Positions 1-10,881 of a stretch of 64,000 nt of DNA are shown piece by piece. This DNA is from Hysterangium stoloniferum. Lineage: Eukaryota; Basidiomycota; Agaricomycetes; Hysterangiales; Hysterangiaceae. Numbering within the stretch: the stretch's first letter is position 1; each line of letters starts with the position of its first letter. The stretch lies in assembly GCA_015178975.1 (NCBI GenBank), contig WHVD01000044.1, positions 62,001 to 126,000 of the forward strand, in the 5' to 3' direction. The position numbers and the translations under genes are program-made. A model generated the notes under the pieces. The model was not told the DNA's origin. It made no database searches and was given only the letters and a program-made list of their open reading frames with translations.

Positions 1-1397
1 CCCGATCAACCTCAGTGGTCTCTTGATCAACAAGGTTTCATTAGACTTGACGATTGCATCTATGTACCAGACTCCGACGGCCTCCGCCTCAGGATCCTTC
101 AATACAAACATGATCATCCACTCTCAGGACATTTCGGGTACAACAAAAATCTATCATTAATAAGAAGAGAATATACTTGGCCCGGACTCCATGGATTCAT
201 TAAGCACTATTGTAAATCTTGCACTACTTGTCCCTGCTCGAAATCTCAGCGACACAAGCCATACGGCCTTTTGAAACAACTCCCGGTACCAGAACACCCG
301 TGGAATTCTATCTCTATGGATTTCATTGAACACCTACCAGATTCCGAAGGCTTTTCTGCTATTCTAGTCGTTGTTGACAGATTCTCAAAACAAGGTATAT
401 TCATCCCTACTTATGATACAATTACGTCCGTGTAGTTAGCAGAACTTTTCATCATCCACATATTTTCCAAGCACGGAGTTCCGTCCCACGTGACTTCCGA
501 TAGAGGATCAGAGTTCGTGTCTCACTTCTTTAGATCCCTCGGAAAATCCTTGGACATGACATTACATTTCACGTCCGGACATCATCCAGAAGGTGACGGA
601 CAAACTGAATGCGTCAACCAGACATTGGAACAATACCTCCGCGTATATTGCAACTACCAACAGGACAATTGGAAAACCTTGTTACCACTTGCAGAGTTTG
701 CTTACAACAATGCACCCTCAGCCACTACGGCGTTTCCCCGTTTTTTGCAAATAAAGGATATAATCCAAATATTACAGTACATCCAGAATGAAATCTCGCC
801 TCTGCTCGCGCTCAAGAGTTTACCACGGACCTCCACGAACTCCACGAGGAACTTTGGACTGCAATATTGTCCACCCAAGAGGAATACCAACATTCAGTGG
901 ACAAACACCAGATCCCACCACCCAACTTCAAGATTGGCGACCGTGTTTATGTCAAAGCTCAATTCTTCCGGACTACCCGTCCATCAAAGAAGCTTGCTGA
1001 AAAATATTTAGGTCCATTTGAAATTATTGCACAAGTAGGTTCAGTCTCTTGGACTCTATGGCTTCCGGATAGCATGCGTGCGGTACACCCGGTATTTCAT
1101 GTTTCTATGCTAGAACCTTGTACTGCTAACACTATCCCGGATCGCATGCAATCTCCGCCTCCTCCTGTCGTCATTGATGGAGAACCCGAGTTTGAAATCT
1201 CACAGATTTTAGATTCAAAAATAGACAAGCATCGACGCACTTGTAAACTGCTTTACTTGGTCAAGTGGGCGGGTTACGAGGGCACCGATGAAGAGACCTC
1301 ATGGATTTTGGCCACGGAACTCGGTAATGCCACAGAAATCGTTACTGACTTTCATACAGCTTACCCGCTCAAACCTGGACCATTATCTTCTCTCTAA
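1..1397 (+). pseudogene. gypsy pol 3' end: integrase + chromodomain, broken
   Basis: Reads as the H2C2 zinc finger, DDE integrase core and C-terminal chromodomain of a Ty3/gypsy polyprotein. Visible parts are the His/Cys finger (about 105-240), first Asp in MDFIEHLP (about 316), second Asp in SDRGSEF (about 496), Glu in DGQTE, and a chromodomain around 1190-1330 (FEISQILDSK, then LVKWAGYEG and ETSW). It is broken by an in-frame TAG at 433-435, where the paralogue at 58.5 kb has CAG (Gln). A one-base deletion near 727 also moves the frame. Translation ends at TAA 1395-1397. The chromodomain would target insertion to modified chromatin. Confidence 0.92.
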
Positions 1398-1608
1398 CCG
1401 CACCCCGCGGACCCCGTATTACGTTTGGACTCATTTTCATTATTCCCTGTCACCCTATGTCTCTCTTTGCTTTTACAGGTTCTGACTTGTCTTGTCAAGT
1501 CCTCAAAGCGGACCTCCTGCAGACTTTGGCTTTGACTTTAATTTTAATTTTTTTTCTTTCACACTTTGCTTTTATGATTCAAATTATTTTTTAATTCTAT
1601 ACTACTTT

Positions 1609-2591
1609 TCAGTCTACATTTATGGGACTGTGTTTTTTCCCCACCTCCTCAGCTACCTCTCCAGGAAGCTCTGCGACCTCCACGGCAACCCCCTCCTCAT
1701 CTGACCCAGCATCCTCGGAACTCCCGATCTGCGGCTCTTCATAGACATAGCCACCATACTCTGCCAGGAACTTCCAAAACTCCTCGCAGAGTCCGGACAG
1801 CTCCTTTGCCACCACAATTTGGACCTTGTTGCTCTTCTGGAGCAAGTCATTTTGGGCCTCGGTGCCCTCGGTGATCCGTCCAAGGACCTTATCCAACCTG
1901 GACAACCCATCCGTCCCGCTTATGTCTCACATCCCGGACCCTGTGGCCTGCTCGTGCACAAGCGAGCACCTCGCTTTGAGGTGCACGCATTGGTAACATC
2001 CCAGACCCCGGCTGGACTTTCGGTTGCATTCCGTGTTCCGGTCATTGCAACTGGAACACCGCGGCTCGTTCCGCGTCGGAAGACGGACTGGCGCCACCTT
2101 CCTTGCCTTCTGTTGATATGGTCAGTTTCCGCAGTTATCCCACAGACATGAGGCCTACCTTTTGGGGGCTCTCTGGCTCCCCCTCAGACTCGGACTCCAC
2201 CTCTGTCGCTTTGCGCTGAAAATCACAAGTCAGTAAAGTTCGACAAGTGAAATTTGGGACTTACTTTTCCCGCAACAATGGTGGCCCTCTCCGCGGCCAA
2301 CCGGGCTTTCTCTGCAGCCACCTGGGCATTCTCCGTGGCCACTCGCACAGCCTCCTCCGCCTCACGTTCCCTCTCCTTTGCGGCCTCTTCCTCCGCGGCC
2401 AACGCTTCCTGGTACTCTCTGTCCAGGGCCTCCTCGGCCTCCCTCACCTCTCTCTCTGCTGCTTCACGAAGCTGGCGCTGCTCTTCTCGCCATGCCAACA
2501 ATTGGGCCGCACTCCAAGGTGCCCGATACGGAGAGCCCATGGAGGGCCCTGCTGTAGGCATTGGCTTGCGTGGTGTTGGTTTTGGTCCCAT
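1609..2591 (-). pseudogene. antisense element-borne Zn2Cys6/coiled-coil gene (family A copy)
   Basis: This gene lies opposite to pol, between pol and the 3' LTR. Proposed exons are 2591-2265, 2215-2159 and 2109-1609, with introns of 49 and 49 nt (GTAAGT...CAG and GTAGGC...CAG). Exon 1 encodes a Glu/Ala/Arg-rich coiled coil. Exon 2 is acidic. Exon 3 has six cysteines at 2058-1966 spaced C-x2-C-x6-C-x9-C-x2-C-x6-C, the fungal Zn2Cys6 spacing, then a second helical segment and an acidic tail. A TATA box lies 52 bp or more upstream of the ATG. An in-frame TGA shortly after the cysteine module (where CGA would be natural) truncates it. The homologue at 59592-60564 has introns at the same places. 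Function unknown; a DNA-binding or regulatory role is inference. Confidence 0.75.
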
Positions 2592-2642
2592 AGTGACGAA
2601 GATGGGGGTAATGAAGAAGAAGAAATTTCTATTTTTTCAAAT

Positions 2643-2651
2643 TTTTATATA
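2643..2651 (-). promoter_or_regulatory. TATA box of antisense gene
   Basis: TATATAAAA on the minus strand, about 52-60 bp upstream of the antisense ATG at 2591. The homologous gene at 60564 has TATAAAA at nearly the same distance, which supports an independent promoter inside the 3' region of the element. Confidence 0.6.
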
Positions 2652-2788
2652 GGCTCGTCGCGTTTGAACCTTACCTTCCAGATCACATGACTCTTTGACA
2701 CATACATGTAACTGACATGACTTTTGACACATGCATATAGCCGACAAGAACCTTATCTAGGTCTCGAGCCTCTTTGGGACTTCGGCAT

Positions 2789-2798
2789 AAAGGGAGGA
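2789..2798 (+). other. polypurine tract (family A)
   Basis: AAAGGGAGGA, three bases before the LTR start at 2802. It corresponds to AAAAGGGGAGA before the family B 3' LTR, and is the expected plus-strand primer site. Confidence 0.75.
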
Positions 2799-2801
2799 TA
2801 C

Positions 2802-3655
2802 TGTTACGACCGGACAATCCCGCCGGACTCTGGGCACTAACCCGTATGCCCCCACGCGCTACAAGCACCAATCGTCTGTTTATAGGATTTCCCACCCGGA
2901 CTCCGTTACGTCAAGACTCGTTACGTTCAACCTCATTACGACACATATCAGTCACCGGACTTCCCCTGGACTCCATCTCTGTCTATGTCCGTCTTCATCC
3001 CACACATCAGTCACCGGTCCCCACTTAGAATCCCATCACTGCTCTAATCGAGCCCCGTTCCCGTTTTAGTCAAATGACCTGTCACGATTTAGGACTCCGC
3101 TCCTGCTCCGTTTCCCGTTATGGGTTATGCTTTGTCACGATTTGGACTCCACTCCATTCCGTTCCGTTCCTAACACCAATTTGGTGTTTACTATTCCCAT
3201 TTTATGTTTTGTTAGTTTCGTTTCATTATTACTGGATTTGGTATGTCATGCATTCCACAGTCTATATAAACTGGCAGATGTTGTACATACAATCCAGTCA
3301 GAAAATTAGCTTAGATTCCCCCCAGTAATCTAATAATAGTTTCCGCTCTAAAACCTTACTCGATTCACATCGCTCACACTAGTCACGGGCTCCAGCGCAT
3401 CTATCTCTCTCAACCAACTCGACTCACGACCCATGACCTCCAACTTATGACCCACGACCTCCGACGTACGACCCACAACCCCCGACTTATGACCTACGAC
3501 CCACAAACCCCGCCTGGACTCCCCGGGATCCCCATCTGTCCGTTTGAAATTGGACAACACGATCTAGCGAGGGCGCAGCCTATAAGCTGAAGCCAAGTCC
3601 TACCAGATATCCCGCGGGTTTCTCCAGAAACCCGGCCTGTGTGTGTATCCTAACA
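2802..3655 (+). repeat. 3' LTR of family A gypsy element (854 bp)
   Basis: Begins TGTTACGACC after the polypurine tract and ends TATCCTAACA where the foreign integrase sequence resumes. It has a TATA box (TATATAAA near 3262) and, near the 3' end, the block ATAAGCTGAAGCCAAGTCC (3582-3600), which recurs in several other LTR families of this window. A solo copy in reverse lies at 37280-38096 and a truncated copy at 43216-43577. Confidence 0.9.
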
Positions 3656-6600
3656 TCCCGCGCCACTTGTCGGTGATTTTCCAATTCTAAGATCCATTGG
3701 TCGGCTACAGGGCTATCCAATAATTCTCTGGGAACCACAGGGTCGTCCCCTCCTAGACAGCTAGACATTCCTCTTGGTAAGTAGCCCATCAGCAAAAAGG
3801 CCAGTGCATAGCTTGTTGAGCTTTGAACCGTCAAATTGTAGGTATGAGCCACTACTTGAGTCCATTTAGACCATTCCTCCTTCGAAGAGGCGCAGTACGC
3901 TCTGAGCATTTGCTCCACAATAGCATTAGCGTTCTCCATTTGACCGTCGGTCTGAGGATGGTGGGACGAGGATACTGCAAGGGCACTTCCATATACTTTG
4001 CAGACTTCTCTCCAGAACCTACAGGTCCACCTCTTGTCTCGATCACAGATTATCCTTGAAGGCAGGCCAAAAGGAACGGCTACCTTATTCACGAAGATTC
4101 ACGCGAATCCCTCTGCAGATAGATCTGAAGTGGTGGATTCACAGATTAAGAAACGCGTGAGTTTATCCACGGCGACGAAGATGGCGGAATAAGCACTCTC
4201 TGTAGAAGGAGGCAATCCGGTAATCAGGTCCATCGAGACAACCTCAAATGGCCTTAGGGGTACATCCGCGGGTCGAAGAGCTCCTTGTCGAGCGGAATGA
4301 TCAATTTTAGTTTTCTGGCATATGTCGCAGCTGCGAGCGTACGCCACGCAGTCATGCAACATCCTCGGCCAAAAGAAATGGTCTTTCATCAGCCCAAAGA
4401 GTCTGTGGCTGCCTGCATGAGCTCCTTTGAAGGGATTCTCATGTATCAGCTTGAGTATGGTTGTTGTCATGCTACTAGGAACGCAGATTCGACTTTTCCA
4501 GTCCGAATCTCGAAAGAACAATAGCTTATTCTTGCCGATGACATAATGCGAAGGAGTAGTTACCATGTTTGGAGAAATGGGATCGGTGGCGTAATGATTT
4601 CTGAAGGCAGGATCCTTCTGGTATCCATCACGAAGTTCCTTAGCATGATTTTCGTCGATCTCTATAAGCAATTGTGGATTCGAGAGAGTAAAATTCACTT
4701 CATCGGTTTCATCGTTTCTGGGGAGGTTGTGCAAGTCCCATTTCATTTGGGGGACCTCTTCCATGGTTCCGACTGGTTTGACTAACTCGTGATGAGTGAG
4801 AAAGATGGCTTTTTCCACTGGTTTGTTCTCCCATAACCTCTCATCATCATTCCAGTTATAAGAATCCGCTATTATTGGTAAAAGGTCGTCTCTCGTGGGG
4901 CTAGCATAGTCCGGTACTCGAGGAAGTCTGGACAGTGGGTCAACATTGCTATGTATTCGTCCTACTCTATGTAGGATTTCCAGACCGGGGTATGCAGCAT
5001 ATACTGCCCCCCACGTGGCCAGTTGACGATTAGTATTCTCGTAAGATCTGGCCCATTGTAATGCCGCATGGTCAGTGATCAGAAGGATATGTTCGCCTTC
5101 GATAAAGGGCTGGAAATGGACTAATCCTTCTTTAGTGGCTAACGCTTCTCGCTCTGTGGCTGAATAGTTACATTCTGCTTTCTTGAGCGTACGGCTCCAA
5201 TAGGCAATAACGTGTTTGACCGTGACACTGGTGTCGTCAAAATCTGTGGCCCAGGAATCCGTCCAGGTGAATTCTGGCTCCTTGGTTTTATAACGAGTAA
5301 TGAAGATGGGCACGTCTCATGATTGATCGAAGGCTGCTCGTGTTTGGGCATATATTTTCGTATCCTTTAGGTCTTTAAGCGTCATTTTCTGTATTTGTTG
5401 GAGACAACATCCTAGCACAAAGTCCGAAGCATCTGTGTATAACTGATAAGGCATACCACTCGTGGGGTGTCTGAGTACTGGAGCTGAGCTCAACACAACC
5501 TTGATGTCCTCAAAAGCTCAGGCGTGTTCAGAATCCCAATTCCAATGAACTCCTTTCTTCAAGAGGTTGAAAAGTGGAGCGACCGTCCAGGAGTAAAATG
5601 GTATGTATGTGGAGAAGTACAGAACCATTCCTAGAAAACGTTGAAGATCTGCTATCTTAGAAGGTGTAGCCAATTCTAATATAGCGGTGACCTTTTCTTG
5701 ATGGGTCGAAAAGCCGAGTCTAGACACCTTATGTCCTAGTAGTAGAATCGAATTATACCCCACATAGCACTTTTTGGGCGGGAGAGTGATTCCCGCAGCA
5801 ATTATGGCTTGTAAAACCTGATCTAAATGTTCTAGATGATCGTCCCATGTCTTAGAAAAGATCACAATGTCGTCAATATAAACAAGGCAGAATATCCATA
5901 AGTAAGGTGCAAGTACGGTTTGCATAACCCTTTGGAATATAGAAGGTCCATTACGAAGTCCAAAGGGCATTCTCCTGAATTGCCACAGTCCTCGATAGGA
6001 TCTGAAGGTGGTCTTCGGCTTGTCTTCCTCTAACATTTCAAGTTGGGTAAAACCGGCTAGTGCATCGAAGGAAGATAAGATGTTGGAGCCCAAAAGCGCT
6101 TGCATGATTTCCGACTGGCATGGCAGTGGGAATTTGTCGGGAACTGTTAGGCTGTTCAACTTTCTATAGTCAATCACTACTCGTGGTTTCCCGTTGCGAT
6201 AGATGACAAAGGCTGGTGCCCCCCAAGGACTCTTGGACGGTTCAATTACTCCCTGTTGGAACCAAGTATCCATTTGTTCATCAATGACTTTCCTATTAGC
6301 TGGGGAGGTTGGGAACATTGACATTGAAATAGGTTGCGCGCCTTCTTTCAATGGGACATTGACCTTGACATCTACTTGTCCCAGTCGCCCATCTACTCCG
6401 AAGGCTAGGACATTCTTAGTTAATACCGACTCCAAGTGGGAGGAGACATCAGTAGGGATGTCAGGTCCTAAGTTAACCAGCTTATGCAGATCTTCCGCAC
6501 GAAATGTTTCCATGGTGGCAACCTCTGACATTTTAGGACCTGCCGGGTCGAAATCGTCTGTGAGTTCCCGTTCTGGGGGCAGTCCGGAGGATTGAGGATT

Positions 6601-6738
6601 AAGGACATGCTCCTCTTCTATTTTTGATAGACTCTCGACGAGATGGGCGATCTTGGTTGCCGTTGACTGCATCGATGCTTTCTCAGTCGAAGATCTAGGA
6701 GTCTGGGCCCATTTGTTCGCGTCGTGAATTAATCCAAT
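3656..6738 (-). pseudogene. gypsy pol: RT, RNase H and integrase, broken
   Basis: RT lies in 6672-5518, with the FPLP/KTTFR region, MPFGLRNGP and the YIDD catalytic box (LVYIDDIVIF, about 5890-5860). RNase H is in 5480-4900 (TDASDF, then YSATEREALA and TDHAAL). An H2C2 finger (HENPFKGAH... CDICQK) and the integrase core follow, with MDLITGLP, CDRDKRW where SDRG/SDRD is usual, and QMENAN for the final acidic residue. Frame changes occur near 5500-5313 and 4095. The last residues before 3655 run straight into the family A LTR. No chromodomain is visible because the C-terminus is cut off. Confidence 0.9.
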
Positions 6739-8028
6739 GGTTTTGTAATGTATTCAGGGGATTCTCTTAGATAGCTCAATATATGCTATAGTGTCACAGA
6801 GCTTCAACAATAAAACAAGCAAAGGTCCAGTAATTTAAATACTGATCCATTAATGAGCTGCGCTATGAAGCTTAAACAACTCAAATCAATGCTTATTTTG
6901 ATTATTGAAAGGTTCAATAGAACTGTGTATGACTCTTTTAGCAAATACAAGAACTATTCCTTGAGAATAGGGGCTGGAAGCTGAATATATGCGCAGTACC
7001 TTGGCAGAGACTTGATATAAGAGCTTCGGATTCTTGTATGCTTATTTGTAACTATTAATAGTTATTTAACAAGGTGTTAAATAATTTATTAATAGAGAAA
7101 ATAATATGTATTGGATTATCTGAGTGCTTGTACTTGATTAATTCAATAAACTTAGGGCTGGGCCTTGAATAATCTAGTATTGGCAGGGATTTCAGTAAGG
7201 ATACTTAGATACTTATTAGGTTTATTATCTAATTAATAAGCCTAAAGGGTAGCTGTGAGGCTGGGGGAACTTAGATGATTAGCTAAGTCCAAGAGTTGCT
7301 GACAAAGATTCAAGATGCTGCAAGTGTAGGTGCTTGCAGTGAGTGTATCAGACTAAGGCTATTATTGTCCTTAGGATGATGAGGTAAGCTCCTGTGCTGT
7401 ACTGTAAAATATGTGTGAGATAGATTGGTTTTATTGGAAACTTGGCCCTCCTTATATACATTTTGATAACTCAATGATTAGCTAACTATTTAGTTTATGA
7501 GGTCATTAGTGAGATCATAATGACCTCATATTCTACTCATTATTTACCCTTTGTTTATCATGTGATTCTCTTCTCTGAGACAAGGGTTCTAACCTCTTGC
7601 TTGAACATGAAGGTTCAAGGCCGCAGTCCCAGGACGGAAGCAAACGATGAGTCGGCAGAATCTAATAATGACTTGGGTAGTCACATTCGTGACTTGTGCA
7701 GTGTTCAGTCGATTGGTACGACTCGGCATGTCGGCCGTCAGATCTGGACGTTCACAAGCGATGTGATCACTTCGGAAGAGCTGCCGGACATATGTCCCCC
7801 AGACTCTCCTGCAAAATGAGGGGGGCCAATATTTACGTGACATATGGCCTTAGTTGGCATAACAGATAATGCACGCTTCAGATATCGACTAATAGCACTT
7901 ATCCAGTGCTGAGTTGACGAAAATGGGCAACATTGGTTTACAAACATGCTACAGGAAGGTTGACAAGCGACGTATCCCCTTTAACAACAGCACCGTTATC
8001 GAGGCCGTTCTCCTTCTCCGTTGAGGAT

Positions 8029-8318
8029 CTCGTACATCTTTACTGCTGGCCCCAACTTGAAACAGGTAATGTCCTGTGTCATATTTCATTCTGTCCAGTG
8101 CTGAAATACACTACCTTCCCACAAACTTCCTCTTGCCTTTCAAACCATCCTACCTACCCACCAACGGCTATTGCGTCACAAGTCGTACATCTTTATTGCT
8201 GGCCCCAACTTCAACCAGGTAATGCCCTTTGTGACATCTCGTTCTGTTCAGTGCTGAAACACATCCTTTCCTTCATGCTAGGCCTCAAACTTCCTCTAGC
8301 CTTTCAAACCATCTAATC
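8029..8318. repeat. tandem duplication of about 125 bp
   Basis: 8029-8147 and 8185-8318 share CGTACATCTTTA, TGCTGGCCCCAACTT, CAGTGCTGAAA and CTTTCAAACCATC in the same order with scattered differences. It lies just upstream of the spliced gene at 8380 and could be promoter or leader sequence. No coding function is seen. Confidence 0.6.
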
Positions 8319-8379
8319 CACCAACATCAATGCATATAATCTTGCCTGACATCAAAAATTCGAGTGTTGGTGTGGGTTG

Positions 8380-9084
8380 ATGACCGTAATGAAGATGCTC
8401 ATTGAGATGAAAACCGTTGGGGGATTAACCTATGCATACTGCCCGGATTGCGGGTTAGATAGTGAGTCAATCTATCCTTGAAAACGAGTACCTGTCTGAT
8501 AACTTTGTTTCCTTGATAATTAGTGGTCCTTGATGAAAAGTATCATTCAGTGAAGATGGGGATGGACTATCCCGCAAACGACAAAGATGGCGGTAAGTTG
8601 ACTTCAGGCATGTGTTGCGTGATACATCACTAACAACAAGTTAGCTACGGTGCCGGCATCATCCACCCCTCACTTACGCATTCTGCTTCGTCCACCACTC
8701 AGGGATAGGGTCGTTATCACTAGCCGCAGGCGTTCTTCAATGGGATGTACAGTTAGTTGTCCTGTAGCAAAAAGTGAGTACATAATTGCACGTGTCACTG
8801 TTAAAACTGAGTATTGCCCCCCCGGTGCTCAGGTCTTTCGCAGAAAAGCGAGTCGCTCACAATACCGTCACGAGGCTCCAGACGACCCAAGTCCACAGTC
8901 ATCTGTGGCAGAAGGATGCATTGCTGGACCTAGTACTATAAATCCCTCGCCTTCCGGTAGCAGGAATGGTCGCTGTGACAAATCCCCTGATATATTTGAG
9001 TTATGTGATGATTGCAACAGCTATTTCCCCCCAAAAGAATTCAAAGCTGATATTTTGGAATGTCAAGTCCGTCACGTTGATTGA
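8380..9084 (+). CDS. spliced CxxC-rich small protein gene inside LTR C
   Basis: Three exons join with canonical sites: 8380-8461, 8524-8592 and 8645-9084. The introns are 62 nt (GTGAGT...TTAG) and 52 nt (GTAAGT...CTAACAACAAGTTAG, with a textbook branch site). The product would be 196 residues. It has AYCPDCGLD near the N-terminus and FELCDDCNSYF followed by C-x3-H near the C-terminus, so it is likely zinc-binding, with a Ser/Pro-rich middle. I do not recognise the family. It lies between 29-bp repeats within a solo LTR, so it is probably a host gene or fragment carried in by an insertion. The start is uncertain; several in-frame ATGs cluster at 8380-8410. Confidence 0.5.
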
Positions 9085-9771
9085 TTTTGACAGGTGCTCG
9101 TGCCAGAACTCTTTATACTCTTCTGTCTCTGCTGCTCGCTTTCTTTTTCTTTCTTGTTTACCTCAATCTTTTATTGATAGTTAAAAAAAGTTGACATTCT
9201 TTTAAATTCACGATAATACATAATATACTAAGTAATGATGGGTGTCCCACAGCATACTTGCCGAATCACATACAATACTGTTTGTGGATATTATTAGTTT
9301 AATGGAGTGGCTGGGGGTCTTCTTGCGGGACAAGCCAACCCTCGAGTCGGTTCACTTTTGATGCCATCAGATCTCCTCGAGAACATTGGAGTCGTACCAA
9401 TCAACTATAAACTCTGACTTGTGTGACTCAGGTAGTCACATCCGTGACTTGTATGACATCCCGACACTGGAGGCTTATATAATAAGTCACATGACTCCAA
9501 AAATGCGCAAACTAGGCTGCAGCAAGGTGCCGAAAGGTAATAACTAAGTAAATAAAATATAAATAATTAGTTAAAAATTATAATAAATTAACTAAGATAT
9601 AATAGCATAATATGAGTTCATATATGCTATTATTATGCGGAGTTAAAAGGAATAGAGCCTTATATTTCACAATAAAAATATAATAAAAATACAATAAATT
9701 CGAAAGAATATTAAATAATCCACAGAAAATTAAGAGGATATTATGAGATGATGCTGATACATCACAGGTTT

Positions 9772-10690
9772 CCCCTCATCTGATGATTCTTGGTGTCAGA
9801 GAGGGATTAGTGAGAGGTATCGCGGCACGTTCCCTAGAGATGGCGGTGGTGGGAGCAGCTAGTATACTCCCATTGTCGTTCTGCAAGACAACTCCCTCGA
9901 CTATCCATTGGTCACCAATAAGATCTCCTACAAAGATTGGTACTAATCGAGCCGATTCCAGTTCTATAGTACAATCCTGCAAGGCCCGTGCGACTCTTTC
10001 AGTATGCACTCCTTTGTCTGGTTTGGAAGTCAATTCAGGCGAGTCATTGGCTAATTCCTCAAAGGGGATCTTGCTAATCGAAAAGGCTAAAGGCTGCAGC
10101 TCCTTGGAAGAACTGGCTGGGATAGATCCTGCTCTCCCAGGCAAAATCAATCTGGAACCCAGCGGTTGGTCTCGCAGTGTCCCGATCTCATAGTTCACGT
10201 GAAAGTCTTCTCCAAGAAGAATCGGGACGGTCATACCTCAGACAATGTACATTTCAGTGGTAAATTTAAGGAGCATACCAGTGTCGTCCTCAAGATAAAT
10301 GGGGACGTTGACGTATCCTAATACTTTGGCATTACCGGTAAGTTGTACGAGGCGCAGCTTGAGTCCTTGCTTGAGCTTAGGGCAGTCCTCTAGTTCCTTA
10401 TAGAAGTCCTCCGAGATTAAGGAGAGGTCAGCCCCAGCGTCCAGCCTGATTTTAATAGGATTTGAGGCTTCTGAATTCCCTACGCGTCCGTAGACGTGTA
10501 ATGCTGAAATCCCAATACTGGAATATCCACCCGGAGGGTCCCTTCTGCAATAGATAATAGTCGAATCCTCCTTCATAAGTCGACTGGATTGGGGGTATTG
10601 AACTCTAGGTCTTTTGCTTTCTTTTCTTGCAGCCAGTGTGACGTTCCTCCTGATACATCTACCGTTAGGTACCTTGGGAGTGGCATTCAA
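9772..10690 (-). pseudogene. gypsy protease and pol N-terminus, broken
   Basis: Contains the aspartic-protease-like segment RLDAGADLSLISEDFY (about 10446-10400). The usual DSGA triad is DAGA, so the serine after the catalytic Asp is Ala. A second segment (10234-9776) continues the fold with a linker to RT. Stops near 10238 and 9776 break it. Coding resumes at 6738 across the solo LTR. Confidence 0.75.
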
Positions 10691-10881
10691 AATAGAGTCG
10701 TCCGCTTCAGAGTCTGACTCATCGCAAGGAATTAAGTCGGGTAATTGCCCTGGGTCGAAGGGGAAGCTCTCCTCCTCCGATCCCTCTGACTCAGAGGGGT
10801 CTTCTATAATGTAGGTCTGACTTATTTCCTTAGATCGGTTCGCAAATGCATCCTCGTCGATGATTTCCTCAATGGTGGTTG

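Larger units (their letters stand above)
1..3655 (+). mobile_element. Ty3/gypsy chromodomain element, family A, 3' part
   Basis: The window opens inside pol of an LTR retrotransposon on the plus strand. In order there are the integrase with chromodomain (1-1397), an antisense gene (1609-2591, minus), a polypurine tract and the 3' LTR (2802-3655). The left LTR and gag lie outside the window. The element ends inside the integrase gene of the minus-strand gypsy element that starts at 3656, so it is the younger of the two. The pol is a close relative of the complete element at 53754-61457, but the LTR differs over most of its length. Confidence 0.9.
7669..9452. repeat. 29-bp direct repeats bounding the insert in LTR C
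   Basis: 7669-7697 and 9424-9452 are near-identical (about three mismatches). Each contains the palindrome AGTCAC-ATNC-GTGACT. The family C copy at 36931 has no such pair. They bound the extra DNA in this LTR and may be a long target duplication, filler duplication or element ends. Confidence 0.55.
6744..9766 (-). repeat. solo LTR, family C, with a 1.75-kb insert
   Basis: Minus-strand LTR beginning TGTGATGTATCAG (9766) and ending CATTACA (6744), flanked by the perfect 5-bp duplication GGTTT (6739-6743 and 9767-9771). It sits inside the gypsy pol gene. The second copy (36931-38952, plus) is about 1.2 kb once its own nested insert is removed, so this copy carries about 1.75 kb of extra DNA roughly between 7697 and 9452. 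That insert includes a spliced gene. The LTR proper is AT-rich with the promoter-like TATATAAGGAGGGCC. Confidence 0.88.

Noticed and set aside
8774-8832. A further intron (GTGAGT...CTCAG) in the gene at 8380-9084
   Set aside because: Splicing it out leads quickly to a stop, whereas reading through stays open to 9084.
9783-10193. 136-codon plus-strand frame
   Set aside because: Mirror of the minus-strand gypsy protease/pol linker; no independent support.
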